64,000 nucleotides of DNA. Source: Anastatus disparis. Its lineage: Eukaryota; Arthropoda; Insecta; Hymenoptera; Eupelmidae. How positions within the stretch are numbered: position 1 is the stretch's first letter; each line of letters starts with the position of its first letter. Below, one piece after another: positions 1-12,092 of this stretch. The DNA is taken from contig JAFFSR010000264.1 in NCBI GenBank assembly GCA_017163975.1, positions 4,349,501-4,413,500 on the forward strand, written 5' to 3'. The position numbers and the translations under genes were made by a program. The notes under the pieces were generated by a model that had not been told where the DNA came from, ran no database searches, and saw nothing but the letters and a program-made list of their open reading frames with translations.

Positions 1-1084
1 TGAGTGTGTAGGTGGCTCTGTGTGCGTATGTTTGAGTGTGTGTTTGATGACTCCGCGTGTGTATGTGTGAGTTTCCGTGTGTGTGTGTGAGGGGGTAACT
101 CTGCGTGTATAGGTGTGAGTTACTGTATGTGTGGGTATATTTGTGTGGGTGACGCTGCGTGAGAGTGTGTGTGTGTGGGTGTCTCTGTGTGTGTATGTGT
201 GAGTTCCTGTGTGTGTGTGTGTATCTGTAAATCTATCTGAGTGAATTCTAAATGAAATCAATTATGGGTGACTGCGTGTGTATGTTTGAGTCCCTGTGCG
301 CGCGTATGTGTAGGTGACTCTGTGCGTGTATGATTTAGTTTTTGTGTCTGTGTGTTTGCGGGTGACTTTGCTTGTGTATATGAGTGTGAGTGTGTGTTTG
401 TGTGTGGGTGATTCTGTAAGTGTATGTGGGAGTTTCTCTGTGTGTGGGTGTGGGTGAGTCTGCATGTGTATATGTATGTGTGTGTACGTATGAGTTTCTG
501 TGAGCGTGTGTGTGTTTGTGTGGGTAACTCTGCGTGTGCATGTGTGAATTTCTGTGTGTGTGTGTGTGTGTAACTCTTCATGTATATGTGTGAGTTTCTG
601 TGTGTGTGTGTGGGGGGGGGGGTGATTCTGCGTGCATATGTGTGAGTTTGTGTGTTGGGTGACTCCGCTTGTGTATGTGTGAGTTTCCGTGTGTGTGTGT
701 GTGTGTGGGGGGGGGGCTGACTCTGTGTATATAGGTGTGAGTTACTTTGTGTGTGGGTGTCTCTGCGTGTGAGTGTGTGTGTGGGTGACTCTGTATATGG
801 GAGATTCTTCGTGTGTATGTATGAGTTACTGTATGTGGGGAGGGTGACTCTGCGTGTGTAGGTGCGAGTTTCTGTGTGTGTATATCTACGTGTGTGTGTG
901 TGTGAGTGTGGGTGATTCTGCGTGTGTATGTGTAAGTTTTTGTATGTGTGCGTGACTGCGTGTGTATCTGTTTCTCTGTGTGTGTGTGTGTGTGTGTGTG
1001 TGTATTGGTATGGGAGTCTCTTTGTGTGTATGTATGAGTTACTGTATGTGGGGGGGGGGGTGAATCTGCGTGTGTAGGTGTGAG

Positions 1085-1122
<38 letters not shown>

Positions 1123-1969
1123 TGTGTATGTGTGGGTGACTCTGCGTGCGTATGTATGAGTTTGTGTGTGGGGTGACTCCGCGTGTGTATATGTGAGTTT
1201 CCGTGTGTGTGGGGGGGGGTGACTCTGCGTATATAGGTGTGAGTTACTTTGTGTGTGGGTGTGTTTGTGTGGGTGTCTCTGCGTGTGAGTATGTGTGTGA
1301 GTGACTCTGTATGTGTGTATGTGTGAGTTTCTGTGTGTGTGTGTTTGTATGTGTGAATTTATCTGAGTGGGTGTTCAATTATGGGTGATTGCGTGTGTAT
1401 GTGTGAGTCCCTGTGCGCGCGTGTGTGTGTGTAGGTGACTCTGCGTGTGTATTTTTGAGTTTCCGTTTGTGTGTGTATGTGTGTTAGGGTGACCATGCGT
1501 GTTCACGTGTGTGAATGTGTGTGTGTGTGTGGGTGACTCTGCGTGTGTATGTGTGAGTTTCTCTGTGTGTATGTTCATGTATGGGTGACTCTGCTTGTGT
1601 ATTTGTGAGTTTCTCTATGTGACTTTACATGTGTATGTGTGTTTGTGTGTGAGTTTCTGTGTTTGTATGTTTGTGGGTTACTTCGCGTGTGTATGCGTGT
1701 GAGTGTGTGTGTGGATACTCTTTGGGTGTATGTATGAGTTTCTGTGGTTGTGTGAGTGTGTCTGTGGGGGAGGACTTTGCGACTGTATGTATGTTTGTGT
1801 GGGTAACTCTGCGTGTGTATGTGTGAGATTCCGTGTATTTGTGTGCGTGACAGCGTGTGTATGTATGTGTTTCTCTATGTGTGTATATTGGTATGAGAGA
1901 CTCTTCATGTGTATGTATGAGTTACTGTGTGTGTGTGGAGGGGGGTGACTCTGCGTGTGTAGGTGTGCG

Positions 1970-2009
<40 letters not shown>

Positions 2010-2039
2010 ACTCTGCGTGATTGCGTGTGTATGTATGTG

Positions 2040-2070
<31 letters not shown>

Positions 2071-2435
2071 ATTGGGAGACTCTTCGTGTGTATGTATGAG
2101 TTACTGTGTGTGTGTGGGGGGGGGTGACTCTGCGTATGTAGGTGTGAGTTTCTGTGTGTGTATGTGTGTGTGTGCGTGTGTGTGGGTACTCTGCGTGAGT
2201 ATGTATGAGTTTCTGTGTGTGTCAGTGTGTCTGTGGGGGGGACTCTTCATCTGTATGTGTGTGTGTGTGGGTGACTCTGCGTGTATATGTGTGAGTTCCT
2301 GTGTGTGTGTATGTGTGGGTGATCCTGCGTGTATATGTGAGTTATTGTGTGAGTGTGAGAATGTGTGTGTTTGGGTGACTCTGCGTGTGCATGTGTGAGT
2401 TTCTGTGTGTGTGTTTCTGTGTTTGCATATGTGTG

Positions 2436-2493
<58 letters not shown>

Positions 2494-2560
2494 ACTCTGC
2501 GTGTTTACGTGTGAGTTATTGTGTTCGTAGGTGTTTTTGTGTGTGTGGGAGTGTATTAGT
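1..2560. repeat. GT-rich minisatellite / degenerate satellite block
   Basis: The block is built almost entirely of GT dinucleotide runs interrupted by a recurring phrase, gtgactctgcgtgtgt followed by atgtgtgagtttctgtg. This gives an irregular unit of about 40 bp with occasional poly-G tracts (for example around 610, 705, 1050 and 2115). Units are diverged and of unequal length. Long open frames here encode only Thr-His or Cys-Val repeats and are not genes. The block ends sharply near 2560. It could be a local tandem expansion or subtelomeric-type satellite. No TTAGG telomere repeat is seen. Confidence 0.9.
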
Positions 2561-2649
2561 GTTTGTGGTGCATATTTTTTTATTATTATTCAATTTTAAA
2601 TTAAGGTCGCCCACTTGTCAGCTGTAATTGGTTGTTTATAAAAATTTAA

Positions 2650-2914
2650 AGTCTGGATACACGTTTGAATCTTTGTACAAAATGAGTTTTTATTTCATGT
2701 TATTCCTGCTAAATTTCAGGTGGTCTTACCAATAATTTCTTTGCGATAATCTCATCCAAAGTCCGATTATTTTAAATCCGATAGTAAGGAAATGATCAAA
2801 CTTCAATCGGATCATCTCAAAGAAATGATTAGTAAGGCTACTCGAATATTTTGCAGGAATAATATATGAAATAGAAACTCACTTTGTTCAAAGTTTCAAA
2901 CGTGTATCTAGTCT
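2650..2914. mobile_element. Foldback MITE, about 265 bp
   Basis: The left end (gtctggatacacgtttgaa, followed by a caaaatgagt stretch) is repeated in reverse complement at the right end (ttcaaacgtgtatctagtc). The pairing continues inward through the cttaccaataatttctttg / caaagaaatgattagtaag segments, so nearly the whole element folds on itself. No coding capacity. Superfamily not determined. Confidence 0.7.
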
Positions 2915-3020
2915 TTTAATTTTTTTTAACAGCATACTATAGCTGACAGGCGAGCTATCTTAAATATCATGGATCAAAAATTCAATAACATATATTATTA
3001 TCATTTTAATTTTTACACAT

Positions 3021-3263
3021 TTTTATTATTATGTTAAAATGAATTACACTTAATTTGTTCATTTATAAATTTATTTATTAATTATTATTATTATTAATAA
3101 TAATAATAATTTTATTTAATAATAATAATTTTATTTTTGTTAATTTATTATTATTATTATTATTAATCATCATTTATTTATTTATTAATAATATTATTTT
3201 AAATTTAAAAAATTTTATTATTATATTAAAATGAATTACACTTAATTCGTTTATTTGTAAATT
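3021..3263. repeat. Direct repeat pair, about 50 bp each
   Basis: A 50-bp phrase containing ttaaaatgaattacacttaa at 3021-3071 recurs with few changes at 3213-3263. The two copies flank about 140 bp of ATT-rich sequence. Confidence 0.6.
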
Positions 3264-4054
3264 CATTTGTAAATTTCTAAAACACTTTGTAGAAAAGTAT
3301 AAAATAAGGCAAAAAATGAGTTTTTTTTCCATCACTTTGTAAAATTATCAATTTAACCTTATCAAAATAATAAGAACTATTTAAAATATCGATTAAAAAT
3401 ATATTAAGTATAAGATAAAAAGGAATTCAAAAAATATTTTTAAAACTTACATTCAATAATTGTAAAATAATAGAAAAACAATATCAAAAAACCGAAATTA
3501 AATTTTTAAAAATATTTATTAATAAAATCTTATTATAATTATTTTGTTTTACCAATAAGCAAAATAAAACGAATTTTGATGTAGAAAATTATTGTATGAA
3601 TTAATTCTTTGTCATTAAATTAATAAAAATGAATTTAATAACTCTGTGACTTGAAGAAACACGTCTGTATTTTCTCGGAAAACTCCAAAAATAGTATTAT
3701 TTGGTTATTCCTTAAAGTCACAAAACTATAAAAAGTAAAATTATATTATTACATATGTTATTGGCAGAATATAACCTGAAATAATTATCTTAAGCAATTT
3801 GTAGATGACTTTTTTTTCATTCCACCGTTTCGATAATTGAAATTAGATTCAATGGTTTATTTTAAAATTATAATGTAAATGATATTATAGATAAAAATAT
3901 AATAATATTATATATAATATTATAGATTGTATTAATATTTTTATTCATAATATTCTTTCTCATAAAAAAATATTTAAAAAAGTAAATGTAAAAAAATATA
4001 AAAATAGTGCAGTAAAAAGAATTTTTTTTCTATCAATGAAATAAATAAATCCAG

Positions 4055-4322
4055 AATAAATAGAGGGGAAAAGTTTCAGTTTTCATAATAACATGTATAA
4101 AAATCAAGGGTATAAGAAGAGGGAAACTTCAAATAATTATATGTACATAAAACCAGGGAGAAGGGAGAGGAAAATAAGGCTCAATTTTTCTAATAAGCTG
4201 TATAAAAATCAAGGGTGGGCAGTGAAAAAAATTTATAAATAAAATATATATCAGGGAGAAAAGAGAGGAAAAGTCTTAATTTTTATAAGCTGTATAAAAT
4301 TCAAGAGTGAGGAGTAAAAAAA
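4055..4322. repeat. Three diverged tandem units of about 100 bp
   Basis: Each unit contains an agggagaa/gaggaaaa purine segment, then a T-rich segment, then gtataaaaatcaagggt or a close variant (near 4096, 4201 and 4290). Confidence 0.55.
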
Positions 4323-5429
4323 TTTTAACATTGAAATTTTTAAAATAAATGCGGCTTAATAAAAATTAAAATAAAGTTAAAATATTAAACATAATAAATA
4401 CTTACTTTTATAAAACTCTCATTAAATCCTCTCTTTTCTTAAATTATTTTTCTTTATCTTGACTGAAAGAAGAGCACTCTTTTCTGTGTGTAAATATCGA
4501 TGAATTTTAGTGTGATCCGAATTTTCAATATAATTTTCTTTAAATAATCAAACGATCAAGTCCAATTGTTAATTATTTTATACTTGCGTATTCGGCTTCA
4601 ATATTTTGTTAATTTTTTAAATTTTTCTTTTCGTTCTGCAAAAACTGGAGATTGATATCAAAATCGTGATACAAGCACTTTTATAAGATCAAACAATTTT
4701 TAACCTCAGTTTCTTGTTGACATATAAAACATCAACTTTCTTTTGTCGATATATTCAAACGAAAAAATCTATGTCTCATTTGAAGAATTAAATTTCTCTT
4801 ACCTTAATTTTTTTTAATGATGATTGTTTTCTGATTTTTAACGTTTAAATAATCATCTTTATAGATGTCCTAATAGTAGCTCAATATTTTTTTCGATAAG
4901 AGTTCTTACGGAACTTTTAAAGAGTTCAATTTTGAGGACATAGCGAGAGTGTTAAAAGAACAGATTACGTACTCAAAATTAAGAAATTATGAATAGTAAT
5001 AAGAATACTTTAAGAACTGATTCAGAACACTTATAATTCATAAAGAATTCTTTTTGAATTCTAGAAAATGAATATTATAAGAATACATTTTGCGACTTCT
5101 TTATGAATTCATTAAGATTATACGTGCCGTCTGGGTTATGCTAGGGAGTACCTTGGCTTTATTGTACTCATAAAACTCACATACAACGACGATTACAAAT
5201 ATGAATTAATAATAATGTATAAATCAAAGCTAAACCTAATGATCTTATATAATGCAACTGACTAACCTAACCTTAACGGAATGAAATGTACAAAAAATAA
5301 TTAGCTCTTTAATTGAATCGGCCACTTGACGGCTATTTAATAAGTGAAATCAATTAATCAATAATCTTTGAAGAATCTGGAATTATAGTTTACTTTAACT
5401 AACGATTCTACGGCCTGGACGGTTTAATT

Positions 5430-6260
5430 TATACCGGCGGCTTTTACCTGCAACAATGTGCAAAACAAAAGAAACAAGTGATTAATAATTAAATATAATT
5501 ATAATATAACTAGGCGGCGGCATCTAGTAACGCTATGCTTAATACTACGGAAAGAATAATAATGACGGTGGGTAGCCGGCTCCCTTAATTATCTGAGTTA
5601 CAAATCTCTATTGGCATGCGGGACCTTTAAGTGATGTAAAGACAATAGGTGGCCGACACCCTTAACTTATTCTAACATCTTAATGATTACGCGGCAGGCG
5701 GACGGAATCCTCTAACTAAAGTAAAAATGTATTGGGTGGACGACACCCTTAACTTAATCTAAGTTCTAATATTTATACGCGGCCGGACGGAGTCCTTTAA
5801 ACTAATGTGAATTAAATAATAAGGTGGACGACACCCTTAATATATTCCATAATCACGTGGCGGCGGACGCGACGGCTACGGGTTAACCAGACCCTTAATT
5901 AAGCCAGCGGCGAAATGTGAAATAGAATATAATATTATGGGTGGACGTCACCCTTAAATTCAACGGCGCAAGTTCGGCATTGCGGCGGCGGCAAAAATTG
6001 TGAGTGTGCTCTAGGTAGGTAGATTTACGCCAGCGTGCTCACTCGACGTATCTCTAGCACTGCCAGCATATGCACTAGAGTTTAGACCAGCGTGCTCACT
6101 CGGTCTATCCCCATGTGCAAGAGAGAGAAGCTTTGCCTAAGCTGTGGTGCTCCACAAGCCAAGGCAACCAGCTACTACTGGCCCCACTCTCTCTTAGCCT
6201 AGCGTGCTCACTAAGGTAAAGAGAGAGAGAGGACCGTAGTCTACACTGCTCTGGTTAGTT
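5430..6260 (-). repeat. Hairpin-rich leader of an LTR-like element (minus strand)
   Basis: This GC-richer island has two kinds of repeated hairpin. From 5560 to 5965, units of about 88 bp carry ggtggacgacaccc-type palindromes (near 5646, 5733, 5822 and 5940) alternating with gcggacggagtcc-type palindromes. From 6008 to 6236, three hairpins share the 12-nt apex agcgtgctcact (6032, 6089, 6201) while their stems differ: ACG/CGT, GACC/GGTC, and CCT/AGG extended by ctctctctta/taaagagagag. A further hairpin lies at 6132-6168 (ttgcct...aggcaa). Read on the minus strand, the island lies downstream of a TATA promoter at 7823-7830, once the Jockey insertion is removed. No coding frame. Inference: 5' leader of a retroelement, or a structured non-coding RNA. 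Confidence 0.55.
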
Positions 6261-6526
6261 GTTTTTTTTTTTTTTTTTTTTTTTTGTTTGAAGGGTCGAG
6301 GAGGGGAAATCTTCAAAAGACACCCCCGTAGGGGTAGTGTCGGATTCACCCGCAGGTGCCTACCGACTAAAACCGCCTCCCCGTAGGTTACCAACCAAAA
6401 TGGTTATGAACCTTAAGAAGAAGAAAATTGAGAGACAACGGTGGCTCATACAGCGGGGACTGTATAGCACTCGCGCAAATTGCGAAACACGAAATAGACT
6501 GTTTAAAGTCAGTTAGTGAAGAAGGG

Positions 6527-7136
6527 TTATGGAGATCGAATCAGAGAGCATGGCCTTCTGAATCGATCGTTGGATTTACGACGGTAATTTACAAGAAATT
6601 TTATGCTAGGATTGCTGTGATTAGAGATAGAGAGACGGAGATTCGCAGCGTGTTTGTTCGCTGCTTCTGGAATTGAGTCGATACCAGTTTCTTTTAAGAT
6701 TTGATTATTTCGAATAAACCAGGGGATCTGAAGAGAGGAGCGTAGGAGGCGCATGTAGGTGCCTTGGAGTTTAGCTATACGGTTAGGGTTTGCGGATCCC
6801 CAAATTGGGATCGCGTAAGTGCAAATACTGCGGATAATGGCATTAAAAGCGCGGGCTTTTGTTTTCTTAGTTAGTGATTTATTATTGAAGAAAGGCTTTA
6901 AGGCAGCATAAGCACCTTGGCATTTGGCTCGGACTGAATCGATTTGTTTTTGCCATGTGAGTTTACGATCGAAGGTAACACCAAGGTATTTGGCTGAAGA
7001 ACTCCAGTCAACACGATGGTTGTTAACTAGGAGATTTGAAGGAGTACGATTTCGTCGAGAGAAGAATATGGCAACGGATTTGGATTCGTTGATTGCTGCT
7101 CTCAAGTGTGGTACCATCTTACCACTTCTGGGGTGA
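6527..7136 (-). pseudogene. C-terminal region of the same Jockey-like ORF2
   Basis: The minus-strand frame carries motifs typical of the region after the Jockey reverse transcriptase: HLRAAINESKSVAIFF, KYLGVTFDRKLTWQKQI, a YAIPIWG segment, then RLLRSSLQIPWFIRN and the final KFLVNYRR region. This is the expected end of ORF2, ahead of the 3' untranslated region and poly(A) tail. It is out of frame with the YADD segment upstream. Confidence 0.8.
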
Positions 7137-7149
7137 ATTTGTTTAGTAC

Positions 7150-7769
7150 GGAGGAGCAATGAGTGATAACTTTTGAAGTATAAATGAGGGCTGAGTCGTC
7201 GGCATATTGAGCAACTAGAACTTTATTGTCCTTGGGGTAGTCGTAAGAGAATATATTAAAGAGAGGAGGAGATATTTTCGAACCTTGGGGAACCCCTGCG
7301 TTATGGGTCTGGGAGAAGAGAGAGACTTACCCACACGGACCCGAATGGTCCTGTCTGTGAGATAGGATTTGATGATGCCTATGAGGTAGTGTGGAAATTC
7401 TAGTTTAATGAGTTTGTAGATCAGACCTTCGTGCCAGACTCTGTCGAAGGCTTGTTTTACATCTAGCAAAAGCATGCTGGTATGTTTTCTCTTGTTGAGG
7501 TTATCGGCTATGAACTCCGACACACGGAGGAGTTGGTGAACTGAACCATGTTTTCTACGGAATCCATGTTGAAATTCGGGGACGATACTTCTTTCGTCGA
7601 CGAATTGGTCAATACGACAGCGTATGACCTGTTCAGCAATTTTACTTAAGGAGGAGAGTAGACTGATGGGTCGATAGCTAGATGCAGAGCTTAAGGGCTT
7701 ACCGGGTTTAGGAATTAGGATAACTATTGCTTCTTTCCAAGCTTTGGGAAAGTATCGTAATCTCAACAT
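7150..7769 (-). pseudogene. Reverse transcriptase (Jockey-type) fragment
   Basis: The open frame from 7769 begins inside the fingers/palm region. WKEAIVILIPKPGK, YRPISLLS, EFQHGFR and LLLDVKQAFDRVWHEGL are visible and match non-LTR reverse transcriptase motifs in order. The frame breaks near 7305, where a one-base change moves the GVPQGSKISPPLFNIF motif to another frame. That frame then contains the catalytic YADDSALIYT (near 7200). A second shift before about 7136 returns to the downstream C-terminal frame. With two frameshifts and a missing N-terminus and endonuclease, the copy is dead. Confidence 0.85.
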
Positions 7770-7822
7770 TGCATTGACAATGTTGGTAATAGCGACATCT
7801 GGTTAGTTGTGCTTCTCGGCCT

Positions 7823-7830
7823 CTTATATA
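7823..7830 (-). promoter_or_regulatory. TATA box of LTR-like unit
   Basis: On the minus strand TATATAAG is followed by AGGCCGAGAAG, and then, across the Jockey insertion, by the hairpin-rich leader. The minus-strand unit appears to begin at TGTTGCGACGAG (about 7970), as an LTR would. The same TATATAAG-R-GGCC arrangement occurs at 42078. Promoter activity is inferred only. Confidence 0.4.
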
Positions 7831-8238
7831 CTCTGGCCTCATTTTTCCCGTTGAGTGCAACGACGTTTGAGGTTACCGCCTAGCGACTGAGCTCAGAACT
7901 ACTGTTCTATCGTAGCTGGCCGTTAGGCGGGAAGTTTAAATGCGCGGGTATGTATACTCGTCGCAACACTTATAGTCTTTACTCTCTCTTTCTCCGTTTA
8001 GAATTATACGTGTATATACACGTTACTCAAAGTATATGTGTGCGTTAAAAATACTACAGTTGATATTGACGTATCGCATTTCAATCACATATATATATTC
8101 TTTACTCTCTCTCTCTCTCTTTCATTTCCTCTCATATGCTAACTTTGCTTATAAATGTGTGCGTACTTCTAAGTAGTTGCTCGTGTTAAACTAATATAAG
8201 CAACAGAGAAAAAGAAAAAGAAACGCTAATACTTTTAA

Positions 8239-10585
8239 GGGCATGCATACGCTCTTCTATACCGGCCGGTATAGCAGAGCGTAGGCCGAATTTCTAGAAT
8301 CGAAGAATTAACTTTGTAAAAAAACTAATCATAAGAATGAATTTTCCTTTTACAGTTCACTCTATTGCGAGATAATAAAGGGCGGAAAATAGAAAAACCT
8401 TGGAAAAATAGTGAATTTTTCGAAAATAGAGATAATAGTATAGCAGAGCGTAGGCCGAATTTCTAGAATCGAAGAATTAACTTTGTAAAAAAAGTAATCA
8501 TAAGAATGAATTTTTCTTTTACAGTTCACTCTATTGTGAGATAATAAAGAGCGGAAAATAGAAAAACCTCAGGAATTCGGAAAAAAAATTATTTTTCTTA
8601 AAATAATATGAAAATAATTATCATAATAGAAAGTTTAATGTTGTCAGGTTCGCAATACCTGACTCTAATGCGATACATTTTGGCGAACTTCGAAATTTGA
8701 AATGTATTGAATATTATCATTTTATGCAAATGATAACTCGATCATTCTTTATTCTTCTGTGATGAAAGCAATGATGTTTTATTTTTTTTTTTTGGCATAC
8801 ATAAAATATTTTTGTTGTATATGTGTGAGGTATAGCGAACAAAATAGAAAGGGAAAGACAATACAAACGTGTGCGTACGGGCATAAAACACGCACACACA
8901 TGAAGTCTGTGCTATTCTGTTGCTTTCTTTTTACAGTAAGACCCTTCTTACAGTAAACAATGAAAGAAGGGCTTTCTTATATTGTTTACTGTACCTCACA
9001 CATATAAAACAGAAAGTAGAGTATTTTATATTCTTTTTTTTCTAATGAAAAATCATAAAAATTTCCTACATGCAGAAATAATGTATTCTAAACATTTGCA
9101 ATGCATACAATAATAGCTAATTCATTTTCGAATATATCATCACTAACACGTACACACAAGAATAATATTAGAAAAATAAATAAATAAAAAATAATTTTAA
9201 AAAAACCGCTTTAGAAAACAAAAAATAAAAAAATAAAAAGTTTAATAATTAAAATGTATAATTACATTATAAATTATGTTTCTGACTAATATTTTATTGA
9301 AATTTTATATAAAAGCGTGGAGAATATAATTCTAAATGTTCTTTCAATATTCTTCACGCTTTTATATAAAATTTCAATAAAATATTAGTCAGAAACATAA
9401 TTTATTATGCATTTGAATTATTAAACTTTTTATTTTTTTATTTTTCGTTTTTTAATAAAAATGTTTTTTTAAAAATTATTTTTTATTTATTTATTTTTAT
9501 CTCTTAGTTCTTTTAAAAATTATTAAATTAATTTTTTTCTATTAATTTTTTTAACCTTAAATAAAAGCATTTTTTTTAAATATTTTTTTTATTAATTTTA
9601 TTTATTTATATGAGTATACAAATGTGCACGCATATATATACGTATACGTACACATTTGTATACTTATATATACGTAAGCGTATACGTGAGTGTGTTTTTT
9701 GCAAAACACACACATTTGTATAGATTTTCTCAGTAACGCCTATATGTATAATCCTTTACTGAGAATTGAGTAGCTGTTACACCGCACAAAGAAGACCGTC
9801 CGATTAGTCGTATAGCGCTGGCTATATAATATTGCTTATATATAATAAATATTTAATTATAAAAAAAATTTTTTTTTATTACAGAATCATGTATTGTCAT
9901 GCAAAATATATATATTCTGAAAATTTCAGCCATCTAAGTCAATGGGAAGTACGTTAATTTTTAATCACAAGATTTAAGGACATATTTAGAGGCAGTCAAG
10001 TTAAATAAAAGCGTTTAATTAATAATAATAAAAAGAAAAAGAAAGCAACAGAAAAGCTGAAAACGCGACTTCATGTGTGTGCTTGTCTTATACCCGTACG
10101 CACACGTTTGTATTGTCTTTTCCTTTTTATTTTGTTCGCTATACCTCACACCTATACAACAAAAATATTTTATTTATGCCAAAAAAAAAATAATTCATCA
10201 TTGCTTTCATCACAGAAGAATAAAGAATGATTGAGTTATCATTTGCATAAAATGATAATATTCAATATATTTCAAATTTCGAAGTTCGCGTTACAGTGTA
10301 AGAAAAACGTCAAAATGTATCGCGTCAGAGCCAGGTGTTGCCAACCTGACAACATTAAACTTTCTGTTATGATAATTATTTTCATATTATTTTAAGAAAA
10401 ATAATTTTTTTTCCGAATTCCTGAGGTTTTTCTATTTTCCGCTCTTTATTATCTCACAATAGAGTGAACTGTAAAAGAAAAATTCATTCTTATGATTACT
10501 TTTTTTACAAAGTTAATTCTTCGATTCTAGAAATTCGGCCAACGCTCTGCTATACCGGCCGGTATAGTAGAGCGTATGCATGTCC
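8239..10585. mobile_element. 2.35-kb non-autonomous element with long terminal inverted repeats and TTAA flanks
   Basis: Both ends carry TTAA (8235-8238 and 10586-10589) next to a G-rich terminus, gggcatgcatacgctct on the left and its near-perfect reverse complement on the right. A ggccggtata palindrome follows. Pairing continues for about 700 bp (roughly 8239-8935 with 9990-10585). The left arm has an internal tandem duplication of about 130 bp (8270-8400 and 8436-8568). No transposase frame is present. TTAA duplications occur in the piggyBac, Kolobok and Sola3 superfamilies; the GGG...CCC termini do not match the usual piggyBac CCC...GGG, so the superfamily is left open. Confidence 0.8.
9170..9505. 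repeat. Nested palindrome inside the 8.2-10.6 kb element
   Basis: The phrase tttctgactaatattttatt running to ataaaagcgtg (about 9280-9320) is repeated in perfect reverse complement after a loop of about 30 bp (about 9350-9400). The outer flanks also pair (aaaaaataaaaagtttaat / attaaactttttattttttt). Probably a second foldback element nested in the larger one. Confidence 0.7.
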
Positions 10586-10589
10586 TTAA

Positions 10590-11828
10590 ATTATGTTACA
10601 TAAAATTTTGCGTGATTAAAAAATCCTAACCTTGAATTTTAGGGGCTTATATTAAGAATAACAACCTATCAACTACCAATATATTGCTTGTTTGTAGGTT
10701 ACTTTTTAAAATTATTTCCCAAAGTTTTGTAAATAAATTAAATACAAATTTCGCTCGCAAATTTATATTTTATATAATATTTTAACCTAAAATAATTGTG
10801 TTTACATCGCAAATTGCAAGTGAATCATACTTTGAAAGTTGGGGAGTATTTCCTACTCTCCAAGGCAGCGTTACTGTGACTCCTACCCTTCTACTCCCCT
10901 ACTGAGAGTTGGATGTACGCCGATAAGGAGTGAATGCAACTCTCAAAGTTTTTCAGTGTAGCTAGAATCCTTTTTTATCCGTCACTGAAAACTTCAAATA
11001 GGAGCGTGAAACAGTGAGTGTTGTCAATGTTCGTGCGCATGCGCGCTTTCTCCTTGCAACCATCAAATAATTTTGATAGCATACTTTCGCATTATAATTA
11101 TTGTTATATTTTATGGTTTATCCACGGTTTTTTTTTGTTGTATTGCGATCTAAAAGTACAAAACTTTAAACTTTCAGTTAAAACTTACTTATATTTATTG
11201 AATTATAAGCATAAACGTTTGTTTCTCCATAAGAATCTATGTTAAATTATTTATTTTCAACAATTTTTTTTTATTTGATCTACGACCATTTATCTAATTA
11301 ATCGGTGACCTCCCCATAAAAAACTCGCACTACATTACTCATAGCTCGTATTTTCAGTCATAATTTTTTTTTTCTTCTAAAATGGCGCAGCCAGCTTAAA
11401 CATACACAATATTTAACGTACGCTACTTTTTTTTAGCGCACACAATATTTATTTAGTGTACACAATATTTATTTAGCGCACGCAATTTTTTTAGCACACA
11501 CAAATTTATTTAGCTTATGAAAAATACGGTAGTATTAGCAAGCGCTATTTGCGAGTTGTTTGCTAAATTGGCGTACGCTTGTTTGGCCCCGAGACCGACT
11601 CTTAATTCTTCATTCATAGTTGCATTTAACCAAAAAAAATAAAATAAAAATAAATATTATTAAGAAATAAGTTTCTCAAAAAGCACGCTAAATAATATTA
11701 TTATTTTAATGAAACTCTTGACTTTGTATAGACATGCATAGAAGCGCAGAACGAATAGAAAGAGTGAGGCAATTTTAGGAATCCCCCCCGCTTATACACA
11801 GCCTGTATATCTACATAATACTAATATA
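10590..11828. other. AT-rich spacer with a short tandem repeat
   Basis: No gene is supported. At about 11396-11512 a unit of about 21 bp (tttagcgcacacaatattta and variants) is repeated around five times. The 75-codon open frame near 11018-11245 is low-complexity and has no recognisable domain. Confidence 0.5.
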
Positions 11829-11830
11829 TA

Positions 11831-12092
11831 CACCGAGAGACTTTTGCACCATAAAAGATAGTGCGTTTTAGAAACGCTCTACAAGGTGGCGCGCATGCAC
11901 AATATTTTTGGAATATGCAAGATAAATATCGATGCGGCGCCACCTTGCGCTGTGTTTTACGATTAATGCACGAAAAAAAGTGATGCATGCATTATAAAAT
12001 GTAAGGCAATACATATGATTTACGTAGCAGAAGGCATCACTTTTTCTAGTGAGGGCGCGCGTTTAGTTTATTGAGGCAAAAGTCTCTCCGTG
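11831..12092. mobile_element. 262-bp MITE with CAC-type inverted repeats and TA target
   Basis: The termini CACCGAGAGACTTTTGC and, in reverse complement, CACGGAGAGACTTTTGC differ by one base and abut TA on both sides (11829-11830, 12093-12094). A TA duplication suggests Tc1/mariner-type mobilisation. Internal ggtggcgcgcatgc / gcggcgccacc segments are also partly palindromic. No coding frame. Confidence 0.75.

Larger units (their letters stand above)
2560..5400. other. AT-rich non-coding stretch
   Basis: No credible coding frame or RNA gene is visible. The stretch holds a small foldback element (2650-2914), a 50-bp direct repeat pair (3021-3263) and a three-unit tandem repeat (4055-4322), listed separately. 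The remainder is poly-A/T and ATT-rich sequence. Confidence 0.6.
6250..7810 (-). mobile_element. 5'-truncated Jockey-like non-LTR retrotransposon with target-site duplication
   Basis: A minus-strand insertion ends in a 24-nt poly(A) tail (poly-T at 6262-6285 on the plus strand). It is flanked by a 13-bp direct repeat, tctggttagttgt, at 6250-6262 and 7798-7810. It encodes only the distal half of a reverse transcriptase and the following C-terminal region, so the 5' part was lost at insertion, as is usual for target-primed reverse transcription. The 3' untranslated region (about 6285-6526) is short and GC-richer. The insertion splits the promoter of the surrounding LTR-like unit from its leader. 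Confidence 0.9.

Noticed and set aside
258..2627. Several open frames of 60-125 codons on both strands (Thr-His-rich, Cys-Val-rich)
   Set aside because: They are translations of the GT minisatellite, with no domain, no splice or promoter context and overlap in all frames.
8239..10585. piggyBac assignment for the TTAA-flanked element
   Set aside because: The termini run GGG...CCC inside TTAA instead of the usual CCC...GGG, and there is no transposase to settle it.
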